Of a stretch of 64,000 bases of DNA, positions 12,636 through 27,100 are shown piece after piece (position 1 is the stretch's first letter; every line of letters starts with the position of its first letter). The notes below the pieces were generated by a model, which was not told the origin of the DNA, searched no databases, and saw only the letters and a list, made by a program, of their open reading frames with translations. Source of the stretch: Micropterus salmoides (taxonomy: Eukaryota; Chordata; Actinopteri; Centrarchiformes; Centrarchidae). The stretch covers positions 10,948,187 through 11,012,186 of the forward strand of contig NW_024040707.1 in NCBI RefSeq assembly GCF_014851395.1. The letters are read 5' to 3'. A program made the position numbers and the translations under genes.

Positions 12636-15600
12636 ACTCCCACCAGAACACATCGTCCCCACCTCCACCTACCTACCCATGCATTTCCCACCATTCTCCC
12701 CAGGTCCCACATATCTGTGTATATTCCAGAGGAACACCCTAACTGTACATCTGCTCCCTCCACCCCCACCTCCTCTCCCTCCGCCACCTTTCAAAAGATC
12801 CATAGATACCATTCAACATGATGGGAAATATAGTTTAAAAAAAAGCATCATGTTATATGAATTCATGTCATTGAAAAAAGAAGATAACTTACAGGATGGA
12901 CAGATACTCCGTTGATTTCATTTAGATCTATTTTTGTATTGGGGTTGTGGTTCCATTAATAAGAATACAGAGTAGACTATGAAGAACAGTAAGAGTGCTA
13001 AATGGGAATATGGTGATAGAGGGGATAAAACATACATTCACTCATATTGTACTTCTCACCCCTCCCCTTTAGTGACACAGTTTGCTTAGAATAGTGCTTA
13101 ATAATAAAATGCTTTATACTGCCATATGATAGAGAAATAACACAAGCAGGTCCATTCCTTAGGTGTATTGTGCACCATGTTCCACACCTGCCAGTTATCA
13201 TACTAGATGATTCTCTTAGTTTGAAGTACATTCCTAGAGTTGGGTAGCAAGTAGGGATAGGCACATATCCAGATACCCACAGACACACTGCCTTTTTGAT
13301 TAGTTAACCTTCCACCCATCGTCTCAGGAAAACTGAGAGGAAACTGAAACTTCATGCCTTTTTTTCTAAACGGGTTGTTATTATTCAAATACTCCACTTG
13401 ATGAGAAAGAAATGTTGGATTTTAAAGCTTGTTTTTTTTCCCAGCGACGTAAGGCTCACGGCTAGTGTTAGTTTCTCCATGAAATGGTGTGTCAGGAAAC
13501 AGGGAGTGATGTATTTTCAGTAAAAAAAAAGGGTATTTGTGTGTTTTTTGACTGTGCAAAAAGGCTGCGTCTGTCATCTGTACAACAATAAAATGTGTGG
13601 AAATATCCGATACAGGTACAACAGAGACTGATTCCAACTACCAATGACATGATATTTACAAGGTGTCGATTACTGCCTGCAGTCTACCACCTCCCCTCCC
13701 AACGCCTCTGATTCTGTATCTCACTTGTTCAGTGCTACTGCCATTAGTCATGGACTTGACACAAGGGTTTTACTTCAAAGGAATCCCTATAACCGTCTTA
13801 CAGTCATAAAGGAGACAAGCCTTCAAAGTAACAAAATAAGCAATTTTCAACTACCAGGGACGCCTTCCAGTTAGCGGTGTTGTTCTCTTCATTTCTTTCT
13901 GTCTTATTATTTTTCTATCTCTTTTTCCTTTTATGTAGACAGTTATATTTTTATTTGATTCAAACACTTTCATTCCTCAAGCACTTTAAATCCAAATGTT
14001 ACTTTTAAGTACCCTCAGAAACCAGAGCTTTAATTATTTATGTTAGGAATAACTGCTGGTTAAAAAAAAAACAAAAATGAGCAAAGGAGTGCATTGTGTA
14101 AGCAGTTTTTTTTTGTTTGTCTGTTGTTTTGTGTTTTTTAATTTCGTCTCAGCTTTTTGTGTATGTGTTTTGATTGTTTGAATATTACGTTTCTCACTTG
14201 ATTACAAGGATATGGTCTGGAAGAAGGCACTGATCCATGTGTATTTTATACACAGCTTACCAAACTGTTGAATTTAATTGCACTACTGGGTATCCATTCT
14301 GTGGTAATTTGACACTGTTCTTGATCTGTGTAGTTTTTGTTTTTTTTATTGATAAAATGTTGTGAGATTGAAATTTTCTGTGGCATTTGTGGCATGCCAG
14401 ACATGTCTCCTCATATAAATGAACTCTGATAAGAAAAGAGACACATTTCAATCTAATGCTGATCCCTAGCACCTTCACAGGATGTAATTGGTTCAGTGTA
14501 TTTGTAAATTAATATTCTGTTGAAGGGAAATTTTGAGGAGGAACTTTGTTTTGTGACAAAATCCAAACTTTTCTGACCAAAACTTATCAGTCCTGAATAA
14601 ACAGGTGAAGGTTTAATTGTTAATGAAAATCCTGATATGCTTTTGCCCCAGTGTACCTGCTTGTAGGTCTAGTTAATAATTAAAATCAGTGCTGTATGTG
14701 AACACCAACAGCAAAAACTACCCGTTGACTGTGTGCAAGAAAATGCTACGTCATTGTAAATCTCGTACTGCAACTTTATTTGGAATTTAATGAATGTTGG
14801 CTCTTGTATCTTTCTCTGTTGGAAATTGTAACTCCTAATTTTTTTTACAACCAACATAGACCATGTTCAGATTTGTGTTTTTCCATCTCACATAATATTT
14901 TTCTTCTGTTAATGAAGCAGCACTAAAGAAAAGGCAACATGGAAGCAATCAAGCAACCCATTGGTGTGTAGTTTTTGCCTATATACATAGTTCATACACG
15001 TTGATACTGCATGTTTATACAAAATACTGTACATAAGAGCATGTTTTAAAGACGAAGCAAAAATATCTCGTGTACGTAAATGGGTGTCATTTGTCATTTT
15101 AATAACACAACGAAGGGGAAAAAAGATGCACTGTATATTTTCTAAATGAAACAAATCTGTATTTATTTTCCATGAGGGTCACTGGAGAGAATGTCATACA
15201 AATATTAGAGTACTATTACTAATAAGAACCTTTCCACGCCTGAAATTCTTAAGCAAGTGTGTCGTCCAGTACTGTGTGTAAGTTCATGTGGGATGAAAAT
15301 GTAGTCGCATGCTCGCTATCTAATTCCTTGTAGTCCAGATTTTTATTTGTTATCATTTATCTGCCATCCATTTTGTTTCAGCACTTATCTGAAGGCCAGT
15401 GTTTGTTATTTCTGAATTTTAATGCTATTGCTTTTTGGGGAAAAAAATGGTTTTGAATTTTTAATGTTTGAGATGGGCAGGGGGGTCTCCAAGTCTATAA
15501 GATGACTGTTTTCTAGTAACAGATTTGGCACAGTGTTATTCTGAAATAACTCATTAGAAGACGATTGAATAATTCTGTGATTTGTAGGTGGATTGTAGGA

Positions 15601-18540
15601 GTTGTTTTTTGTGCCAGTACTGACCCAGAATGAAGTCTGTTGGATCATATCTTTGTATAAAAGGCATTTCCAGTGGCCAAAAGATGAATAATCCCATTCC
15701 AGTGAACAAAGACTTGGAATCCCTTCTTCTTTCTTTAGTTACCTGGAAGTTTTTATTTTTCACTTCTATTTAAATAACCTGAAACCCTTCACAACCGTGT
15801 CTCTTTTACTGTGTTTATTATACAATAGGTGTATGTGTATACAAGATAAATGAATAAGATAAAACTAAAGCCATAAAACTCAAGCACTAACTCTTCAGAG
15901 CTCAGCTGAGTAGCTAGAGTTTATTTATGAAGAAAAAAACATCAGACATGTCTTCTTTTTCCTTGGCCAGTGTTTCTCTTTTACATTCCGTTCAGAGGTC
16001 TTTGTTCATCAAGAGGGCAAAATACATTTTATTGTATATGTGAGCATTGAGAACAGTTGTGAGTTTAGTCGAGTGAATGTGTCTTTTTCTACTTTCAGAG
16101 CCGTTGCTGTCCTTGTTTCATAGAGGTAGCTGATTTTACAGTATTGTGATTAGTAATGTATATGCCTTGTTTTGATAGTATAAATAGATATAATATCACA
16201 ATAGGTTCTCAGTAATACTACTAAAATGATATATATATGAGAGTGTGTTCTATTCTTGGGCTGAGTGCAATTTACGAACCAAACCGGGTCACTCTTTGAG
16301 TTTCTCTTCTTCCAGTTTAGCAGCAGAATGTACTAGTGACTACATGTACAATCAATAACCCACTGCTGGTGACCTAGAGCTCACGCTGATGGTTTTTCTT
16401 GGTTCTTTTAGAATATTCAAGCAACAAAACAATATAGTTAGAGATCCAGCCATATTAAAGGAAAAAAGAGAAAAGCTTAATACAGTGGTGAGTTTTTGGC
16501 CTGAATCCCTCCCATAGAACTATGCATAGAGTTATGAAGCTGGAGCCAGGAGACAGTTAGCATAGCTTAACATAAAGACTGGAAACAGTGGGAAACAGCT
16601 AGCCTGGCTCTTTCCAAAGGTAAAAAATTCCACCTACCTGCACCTCTAAAGCTCAAACCAGTTTGTGTACAGATTGAATAAATGTGAAATAATATGTTAA
16701 TGAGTGAGCTTTAGAGGTTTTTTTGCCAGACTAGCTATGTCCTCCTGTTTCCAGTCTTAGTGCTAAACTAAGCTAACTGTCTACTGGCTCCAGCTTCATA
16801 CTTAGAAGGACAGAGAAGAGTGGTGTCAATCTTCTCATCTAACTCTTGGCAAGAAGGCGAATATTTCCCTAACTCCCCAAATGTTGAACTATTCCCTTAA
16901 GTTTACCTCAGTCGCTGAATTTTCTCTGAAGTAAATGTTAAACTGCCATCTATCTATCCTGGCAACAAACTTCAGTGTGTCGTGTGACACCGCACGTTGT
17001 CTAATGCAATAGTATGTTTATTCATTGTCCCATTAATGCTACCGACTGTGACCAAATGATGCACTGAGAATAATTTCAAATACAAGGTTTCTGTGCATTT
17101 CAAAAATACTGCCAGTACCTGATCACAGTTGCCTGCATTCGTCAACACTGTTTGAATCTACAAAGCCAAAATGACAATTCACACAGAGGCAGACAGAACA
17201 CATCAGATGATGAGGCAAATGTGATTACAGGTACATTTATAGCACACTTAAGAGATTTATTTATTTAATACCTTTTACTGCTTGGGCCAACACAGTCACA
17301 TGACCACCGGACATTTAAGTTCTATGGGGGACAGAGACTGGGAGCTGTGTGTGCTTGTGTATGTGGGATATATAGATGAAGTGTAGGCCCTTTAGCATAC
17401 ATGCTGCAAAAACACAGCACTAGACTAGAAAATATAAATACAATATACAGTACAGGTCTGCATGCGTGGGACACATTACTCATTCTTAAATGTACATCTT
17501 TGTGTGTATGACCGTAATACTCAAACAATCTTAGTTCTATTTTAAATATGGGGGTTATTCTGTTCTGTTGATAGCTGTGTAGATGTACAATACCTTATGC
17601 ACAACTGCATCTGAAACTAAGTGCTGTTTCAGCTGTGCAGAGACAGTTTTAGAGCACCGTTCACACCTACCGGTAGTTGTGTTTTGTTCTTTTGTTCTTT
17701 TTTTTTTTTTTTTGGAACAAACGCTGGGATTTAAAAAGGGAAACCATCCAAAGTTCAATAGATCATTTACCACCTTGTCAAAATGCGTTGAGAACCCTCT
17801 CAACGGGTAAAGACACCACTTTGAAACATGTTGTCTTGTCTCCTCTATTACACGTTGTATTTCTTCTTTGTATTCTTGTGCATATGTGTATCACTCCTTC
17901 TGTCTTTTTTGTTTTTGTGATGTATACTTCTAATGTATAATGTAGGACTGTATTTGATGCCAGAATCATGTTTGCGTTTTTGTTTGTGTCTTTGTCCTGT
18001 TTATGTGTAACCAGCTATGTACCATCAGTATCATTATGCTGAGGAAGCAGGCTCATTGATTTCTTCACTGAATCTGCTTTTGCAGAGCGAAAAGAATGCC
18101 GGCCTTCATGTTTACAACATGGACATACTGTATACTGCCAAACATGCAGGACCGTACCAAACTCCCCTCTTGAGCGCTTAGTCCTCCACCTCTCATCCCT
18201 GATGCAACTGTATACTCAAGACTCTATTCTTCTTCTTTTTTCACCTCTTTCTCTTCTTCATCATCTTTTAAAGCGTTGGAGGACGGTCAGGATGTGTCCT
18301 CTAGCTGTGTTTCTTCGTGTCTAGTGTCGTGGTGCGCGTGTTCATGTCAGTACTTGTGCCTACTGTGGATCGCATGCTTTAGCCCTTGACTGGACACAAA
18401 CGTTGCTCACAAACTCCTCTTGACCCTTGTGTGGACAAACGTTGGGGATCCTTATAAAGTTATCAAGGGAACCAAATAACTTATTACAAATTTATCATAT
18501 GTGTTACCAGTTCTGTAAAAAAACTAATAGGAAATAAAGG
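12636..18540 (+). other. syt2: Probable long 3' UTR of syt2
   Basis: About 5.9 kb after the stop contains no further exon. AATAAA signals occur at 13587-13592, 14596-14601 and 18533-18538; the last one lies just before the convergent ppp1r12b region, so alternative polyadenylation is likely. The stretch includes a fold-back repeat at 16455-16895. How much is really transcribed is inference. Confidence 0.5.
16455..16895. repeat. Fold-back (palindromic) interspersed element, copy 1
   Basis: Arms 16536-16587 and 16745-16798 are imperfect reverse complements: GAAGCTGGAGCCAGGAGACA on one side and CTACTGGCTCCAGCTTCATA on the other. Outer parts share phrases such as GATGAGAAGATTG and TGGCAAGAAGG with copies at 21787-22316 and 32830-33382. 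It looks like a non-autonomous, hairpin-forming MITE. Confidence 0.75.
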
Positions 18541-21102
18541 CCTTTTAATTACCATGACTTGTTTGTGTTTAATATCCAGTGTGTTCAGCTCAGTTGGCTC
18601 CTAATAATCTTTCTGCATCTGATGCATAACACATTAATGTCACGCTGAGAAACATTTTCATTCCTTTACAGTTTATTAAGCAAAGTGAGTAAACCGATGT
18701 GTGTATATTAAGCTATCCTCAACACAATTTCAAACTTTTTAATACAAAATACAACATAGTTCAATATACCGACAGCTCATGTAGAAATGTCTGACACGTA
18801 CTGTATCTTTTTTGTAGTTTTGAGTAAATCACTTTATTGGTTATTAGTGACCAAAGACAACACTGGTGTTACAGCATGCTGCCCTGGTTGGACTCTAAAA
18901 CTATCACAGTGTTGAAGGAATACATCAAACAATGGGGACATTGGTCAACTCACCCACTAAATGAAGAGAAGACGGATACCAAAATCATTCATGTTTCTGG
19001 TGCACCATTCATCACTTCAAACAATTCTACAATTTTAATGCAAATGTAGGTCTGGCAGTTTCATTCATTAAAAATACTGATATACATAAATAACACACTG
19101 TTTTGAACTAGGGATGACTTTATCTCCCTTCCCTCTTTGTGTAATACAGTGAAGGTGGCACTCCATGAACTCCATGAAGAACCACTGCAAGGCAGCAGGT
19201 GTCATGGTTTTATTTTGATTACTCATGTTAAGTTGACTAAGATTCCTCATTTTCAAACATTGTATGGACCCCAAATATTAAGTAACAATTACAATATAAT
19301 GCAGAACAAAGCAGTAGCACCAATAGATATGGCCTCCAAAATCACCAGAACAAAAGCTGATAAGCTTCATAGAGTTAGTAATTTTTTGCAGGGCTGTAGT
19401 GTTGGATTGCAGTAGATGTAGCCAGGTATACCTAATAATCTGGCTCAGTGAACTTAAGTAATAATTAATTTAACTTAATTGTGACAATATCATTTGCACT
19501 ACACGGTCAAGTTAAAATATATGTAATCTACATCATATATAGTGAAAAGTGCAGATTATTCCTCAAAACTTTGGATTGTTCTTAATATTTAAGCCCACGC
19601 AATATTGTGGAGGCTAAAATGTCAGCAGTGATTTAAAGCGCGTCTACCAGTGGATGATTTTGGCATTTGTGTTTTCATCACCCAACAGAAAGATGGTCAA
19701 GAGGTCAGCCAAAAATAATCAGCGTATTCCTTTCAGAGAAAATAGAGTATAAGATTAAAACTAAGAAATCCATAAATAAATAAATATATCTCTATTACAA
19801 AACATAACATAGGACACTTTCTCTCACACACACACACACTCAGAGTGTCTCCTCTGCATAGCCATTCTGCGGTTTTGAAGCTGATCCATAAAAAAAAATC
19901 ATCAATGAAGGACACGCAAAACCAAAACTGAAGAATGGCTACTGAAACCACACAAAGAACTAATGAACACAATCTTGCAAACACTAAATTACATTATGTG
20001 CTGTTAGTGATGCCCAAGTGATCAAAGATCAGCACTGTACACTCTGTACAAAGTGCATTTACTCAATACTCTGCATTTCATGGGTAACATAAAGTCCTCT
20101 TCAAATACCAAATACCGTGGGGACATTATCATATGTTTTGTCAAATAAAAATTGTGTTTTGAAAATGATAGAGAAAACTGTCTCCAAAAACGTTTCTAAC
20201 CAGTTAGAAATGGGTTTGCAGGTTTGCTGTTGTAATGCACGGCCCTGTTACTGATAAAGGAAGTTTTGTGTTAAGAGTTTACAGAACTTTGCGTTAAAAG
20301 AGGCACTGACGGGGGTGTGCAGGCACAGCTGAGTGACAAACCTGAGAAAGTTATCAAGGCAAACACAACCCAAAACATTAGTCTTATTATTAACCCTAAG
20401 CCTTAATATCATTAACATGGAAAATCTAAATTATTTGTGTTTTTCAGATTCCTAACATCTTCTATACAAATGTATGAGAGAAGCCAGAGATTTTCTCCTT
20501 CATTTCAATACATTCTTAGTCTGGAGCAAACATCTAGTTGCCATTAGAAGAGCAATGGTTGTGTTAAAATCTATTTTTTGGGTCTCGAATCAGGGATTAT
20601 TTTACCTGTATAGTCATGTATTCTGATTGAAATTACAAAGATTTTTCAAATGTATCAGAAAAATGACATAATTCAATTACATAACAATTCAATTACACTC
20701 TTCTTTCAACAAAATTAATATACTTTCCTGCAGTGCACAATGCAGCAACAAACGTGATGTCTCAGTGTGATATGTGGGTATAATATTAGAAACAGTACCT
20801 TCAGGTTAGTCAAACAGTACAACTGGTCCCTTGTTGGTTAATTTGAAATACAGGATTATCAAAATAAAAACTAATCAGGTAGAAACAACTGTTGTAACTC
20901 ACACACAGTGAAATTTGACTAAAATTTCTTAGCACTTCTCTTTGGATCCTCACAAGTCCCAAAAGGAATTTATTTCTGCAAAGCAGCCAAAACCGGCCAC
21001 CACCATAACTCAGAGAGGAGTCACAACTTGGGACATCGTGTATGATTAATCTGCCATATCAGAGTTGGAGAGTCCGCAAACACAGGAGCTTCAGACATAT
21101 TT
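18541..21102. other. Convergent intergenic region and probable ppp1r12b 3' UTR
   Basis: AT-rich, with no coding exon seen. syt2 (plus) and ppp1r12b (minus) converge here. Minus-strand polyadenylation signals (TTTATT on the plus strand) lie at 18672-18677 and 18833-18838, so much of this stretch may be ppp1r12b 3' UTR. Confidence 0.5.
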
Positions 21103-21189
21103 TCATTTGGACAGTTTGCTGATGACTCGAATGAGAGCGCCATTCTCATCCTTTAGCCTCTGGTTGTCTGACTTGAGCTCTGTTAAGAT
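21103..21189 (-). CDS. ppp1r12b: ppp1r12b terminal exon b (canonical leucine zipper)
   Basis: Acceptor GTCCCAG; encodes ILTELKSDNQRLKDENGALI and RVISKLSK, then TGA. This is the classical MYPT C terminus shared across the family. It is the more distal of two alternative last exons. Confidence 0.93.
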   Translation of the reverse strand: MLTELKSDNQRLKDENGALIRVISKLSK

Positions 21190-24100
21190 CTGGGACAGCA
21201 GAGTGAAAGAAATTATATTAGAATATTATATTATCATCAAACTTGCACACTCATTGAAATATATAGTAAATATTTTGTGGATGCTGTGAAACTTCAGGTG
21301 GTACAATGACTATCCACTGTAAATCTTCAATCACCACTAACAACAAGTGGACTAAAAGTTGTCTTTCAGTAAATTTTGAGGCCAAGCAATGAGGACATGC
21401 TTCACAGTACTTGATCATGCAAGTGGGGAGTGACTTTGACAATGTGCTCTGCATGTGAAAACTGAAAGAGACTAAAGTCAGAGAGAGAGAGAAACTGAGA
21501 GAGGGTCAATTTCCCAAATCTAGGTCATGTCTCTCATGAGGAGCAATGACTAAAAATAACCACCCTCTTTGCCAAAGTATTTCCCCTCTACTAGAGACAA
21601 ACAATAACCCTCTGCTCTAGCTGTGACATATTACCCACAACTGAACAAGGGCACCTGGTCCTAACACGTTCATAACATGTGACAAGTCATATGTTTGGAG
21701 CTCCTTTTCTATTTTATTTCTTTTCTATTTAGTATACTGAATAATAATCTGAACTTCTATGGTAATGCCCTGCTCTCAATGCAACTAAAGGAGAAGATCA
21801 ACATTTTGGGAAATACGCTTATATTTCTCCTTGCTGAGAGTTAGATGGGAAGATTGATAGTCGCTAAACATGAAGTTTATCTTAGCGCAAAGATAGGAAA
21901 CAGAGTTGAAACAGCTAGCCCGGCTCTATCCAAAAGTAGCACATACTGCCTACCAGCACCTCTAAAGCTCACAAATGGACATGTTATAACTTGTTGGTTT
22001 AATTCAAACAAAAACCAAAGCAAAAAAACAGTTATTCAACAGTTTACTAAGGCCTGGCTGAGCGCAGTGACCACCAGTGATCACTGTGATGTTGCCTTTT
22101 CTTTTGTTTTTGTTTATTTTGTTAATTAAACGAGGCTTTAGAGGCATGGTTTCTCCCTTTTTCCAATGCCTTTATACCAATACTAAGCTAAATGTTTCCT
22201 GACCATAGGTTCATATTTAGCATTCAGACGTGAGGGCGGTATTGATCTTCTCATCTAACCCTCGAAAAAGAGGGAAATAAGCTTATTTCCAAAAAATCTA
22301 ACTATACCTTTAAAGTAACACATTAATCTGTTTTTTCCCCTGACAGATCCAAAACGCAGAATCTGTCACATATCAGTGCCTGTGTCTCACCCAGCGGCAA
22401 AGGACCTGTACATTTTGAAGGCTAATGATCTCACACGTTTCATTTCCTTTGAAAGACTGACTAGAATGGCTATTTCCTTGGCAAACAACTTTGCATTGAT
22501 AACACAGCACATTACACAGGACCCACACATATTTGACTGTTGCAGGATCAATAACCACTATAAACGCGTTTATTCTTTATGGTGCAGAGTGCTAGTGTAG
22601 ATGTTAAATTTCGATGATAAACATAGAAGACAACCCCTAATGCAGTGCTCATGTCATGAAGCCCCATGCAGCATGAATGTAGCTAAAAATACACTTGAAA
22701 GGAGGCCTATGAAAAATGTTTTGAGGGGGAGGGGTCAGCAGTGTTGCCTTCTGCAGGCCATAAAGGAGACTGGGTTAAAAGAGTGCAGAGAGAGATGCAT
22801 TGCAGTGTGGGGGGAGTGAGCATCGGGAGGGTGCAGGACCTGCCTGAGAGGAACACAGCAGAGGACGAGGGGGCTGTAGAGGCACCAGAAGGAGAGAGGA
22901 GTGTGGAAGTTATGTGGCTGAGAAGGGGAGAGGAGGGGGAGAAAGGAGGACAGATGATGTCAGAGGATCAGAGGTCCTCTGTCTCCGGCATGGATGCCGT
23001 CTCAGAGAGGCGGGCGAGGACGCGCAGCATGGCTCTATTCTCAGCCAGGAGACACTCGTTCATCCTCCGCAAGTTCTGGACCTGAGCCAGAGCAGGGAAA
23101 GCCTGCACAGAGGAGGAGAAAGATATAGAGAGGGGAAGGCAGAGAAAGCATGCAGGGAGGCAGGCCATGTGCAAAGAGAAAGTCGCATACAGAGACTGTA
23201 TACATATCCACTCATACAGGCATGGGCCCACACACAAACTTATATAAACAAATATTTACACAACAGGGAGATGTTTAGAAGAAATAGCAAAAGCTGCGAC
23301 AAGCAAAGGAAATTATGAAGTCAGTTCTCCTTGGGTTTGTGCATTTCAAACCTGGGCCATATGTGGAGAGTGGTGAGGTGCTGAAGTGTTATTATATGCA
23401 TAGCTTTGCAAAGGAGAGGGAATTCAAATTCATGAATTTAAATAACCTAAAATTCTACTATTTCACACTTTGCACAAGAGCCTAGGCAGTTATAAGCCAA
23501 AGGAAAAGAAACTATTCATTTCCCCCCTTCTTGGCCTGACTTTTTGAGGTAAACCTCAGTGTGGTTTCACAGAAACGTCTGTGGTTTGACGCAATTCCTG
23601 ATGGTAAACCACTGAAAACACACACACACACATACACACACACACACACACACGTAAAGTTTCAGGCTATCCAAACACAACACAAGGAGGACATCCAGCT
23701 GCTTCTTACAACACTGAAACACATTTATTAAAGCAGTTTGAAGTTAGCTTGTGTTGGGGACCTCACAGTTCATGCATATAATGTTCTCTTGGTGTAATAA
23801 TAAAACAGTTCAGTTTTTGGAGAGGTGCCCTTGGCAAGAGGGAAGAGAAGGACAAAGTGAGGCGAGAATGCATAATGATATTCTTTATTACACTCGCTTA
23901 ACATTGAGCTCTTTGATATTAAATTAGATCTGACCACACTCACGTCCTGCAGATAATTCTACACACTTGCTATTAATTAAGTTTCAGAGGCTGTCAAGAA
24001 TAATTCCACTTTTCTGTAAGAAATGTAAGACTCTGCAGATTAATCTGACGCTATCACATCATTTCAAAAGGTAAAACATTGACACACAGTGCTATTGGTG

Positions 24101-27100
24101 TGAAACACCTGAGACCAGGTTCAGTCAAGTACAGAGCAGCAGTGCCAGCAGTGTCAGATCTGAAGAAGTAGCCTCAGTCCCCTCAACTGGAGATGAAGCC
24201 GTGCTTATATGCACTATCTACAGGCGAGGAGTGCAGGAGGAGTAGACACATGAGGAGAGAGTACAGCTTTTGCAATTTTGTTGCTTCAGTCACCTGCAGT
24301 GTCACGACTGTAGTTTTTTTTATAGATATACAAACAAGACCGCAGCAGCAGTTGTAACACTCACAGTGGCGTACATGTTAAAATTACAGCAGCTGTTCTT
24401 TGTTTGCCTGTAGAAGACAACACTGACATTTCTACATCTGGAGCTCTTAACTGCTATCTTTCCTTTCCAGTAGGGGGCACAGGTTAACACTAATCTGACA
24501 ATGACTGAACAGTTCCCCCTTGTGGAGAATCTGTCACTTGCTAAACGTGAACAAATGACTTAGTGAGTGAGTGACAAGACAGCTTTCTGGCGTGCTCTGC
24601 ATTTGAAGGAAATAAAAAGATTGTGCGCCTGTTCCCCTGTAGCGTTTACAGTCTAAACTGCTCATCATATGATATACATGTGTGTCCACACGTGTAAACA
24701 TGCCCGAGTCTCTGACAGAACAAAATCATGTGAGGTCACAGGCAGGTGTCAATCACTCCTTTGCGTCATAGCAACCACTCACCATGCACCCTCGCCCTGA
24801 GACAGCCTGCTCTCAGGGCTGGTATCCACAGCGGAACCGCAGTGGGGCATCCTGCTGAGGGAACCATTACAACACGGGAGTCAAACCTGCTGCTGGCATA
24901 TCACACTGCTGTATGTGCCCTATTTATAATGTCCTCATTCACTGTCTACATATTTTCTCTTCTCAGACTGGAGCCATGATTTTATTTCTCTTGAGGAATA
25001 TGACAATGTCGCTTTAATTTGCCACAAGAATTAAATTATAATCTTATCGTGTAATTTGTGACTGCTTGCACAAAGCAGACCACGTCTACTCAGGCCTGAA
25101 ATCTCTCTGCTGCTCTGCCCTGTGTTTCTTTGTGAGGCAGAATACACACAGTGCAGAGCAGGAATGTCTCACAAAAGCAGGTCTTTTGCTCTTGGACGGG
25201 TTTTGGTATTCAGCTGGAACTAGGTCACAGTGTTCACCCCAACAGTGGGATAAGTAGAGCAGGGGAGCAGGAACACAGGCTCCTCCTTGGCCTGGCAGGA
25301 AGTGGCCCAGCAGAACACTGTTAATGAGCCCGAAGCATTAACCTTCCCTCTCCTTGACTCCACCCACCTGGCTAACCACAACCCTGGAGTGTGCCATATG
25401 TGTGTGTGCGCGTGTGTGTTTTGCTCTGTAAAAACACTTTAGGTGTGCTTGATTTAGCATTGATGAGAGGGGCTTGGCTGGAGTTGTGTACCTTCAGGTA
25501 CTGTTAGTGTTATTAGAGTGTTGAGGGATTACTTAGATAAATAAAGCACAACTTCTATCAGAGACAAAATATGACATTTACCTAAACACAGGGTGAGTAT
25601 GCACAACTGATTTTGGCATGCACTGACCTTTAACTCCTCCTCCATGTTTGACACTCTTTTCTCGAGAACTTGTTTTTCCTGTAAATAAAGAAGAAACGAC
25701 TGAAGTAAATATACTCAAATGGCCCATTGGAAACCCAAAGAGTGCTGTGAGACTATAATTTGAAGTAGACAGGAAAATTAGAGGGGGAAAAGACCAAGAA
25801 AAGATATGGATGTTCATCCATCTAGATCAAATAAAATACCAAAAGGTTGCCAAGACACTTACCCTTTTCTCCGAATCAAGTACTGTAGATCTCTCTGACA
25901 TTCTGTCGTGCCTCTAAAAGGTAGAATTTTACTGTTATTGTGAAGTATTGGGAGAAAATATTTAAAGAAGTGTGGGGGGGGATTGGATCCTTTAGCACAC
26001 CCGGGGGACAAGGATGATAGTGAAGCACTGAAAAGACACCTGTAGTTTTCATCTCTGAGTTTTCTGTACCTGATTGACTTTCTCCAGCTGGGAACGTATC
26101 TTAACCAGTTCTTGTTTGCTGTCCTGCAACCTGGACTTGAGCTTCTCATTCTCATGCAAAGCGTCTGCATACATCTGAAAATGCAGCATGAACACAATAG
26201 CTTAATTCCAGAGATACTTGTCTTTTAATGCGTCAAATCCTTTATAATTGATTTTCTAAGGCAATTCATTCAGTAAATCAACAAAAAAGACAACATGTAT
26301 ACATTGCTCAAAAACACTTAATCATCACAGTATAACATCATGTCAATTAAACATCAGAGATATCAGTCTTTCCAGTTTTGCAGGCGGTGGCCACAGAGCT
26401 CTCTCCGTACGCTTCCTGACTGATTGTTCTCAAGTTTTGCGTTTTGCTAGTGTCCTTGTCACTACTGATAGTATGAGGTGGTCCCTGCAGCCCATTCAGG
26501 TTGCACAGGTAGTCCAGCTCCTCCAGGATGGCACATCCATTCATGCCGTCGCAAGAAGGTTTGCTGTGTCTCCCAGCACAGTCTTAAGAACATGAAGGAA
26601 ATACCAGGAGACGGGCCATTACATGAGGAAAATATAATACTAATCTGTCATATTGTACATTGTTACGGTATGGTAACGGTATGGTCCACCAGCCTCATAT
26701 AGCCTCATATATATTTGGTTAGATACTATCTTAAGTCAAAAGTAGACATCATTCCTTATGTGGGAACACTTAAGTGAATTTTTATTTAAAGATTTCACAG
26801 ATAAGATTCTCATCCTGGTAATGATCTAAAAATCCAATTAAATCTCCATCATTTGCCCTTATTGGAATCTTTTATCTGCATGGTGATCCAACAGTGAGGA
26901 CTTCAGCTTTCTGCACCACATGAATAATTCAAGAGAGACTGTGCTTGTTCACACTGAGTTACTACCTTCTTATAGTCTTTGGTAGTGGAGTCTTGCTCCT
27001 GTTTATTCAGGGCGGCCAGCCTCGTCTCCCTCCGTGTGTAAGAGCTGGTGCGGCCCAGTGGCTTGTCAGTTGCACTCTCCCCACTGGAGTCATATCTAAA

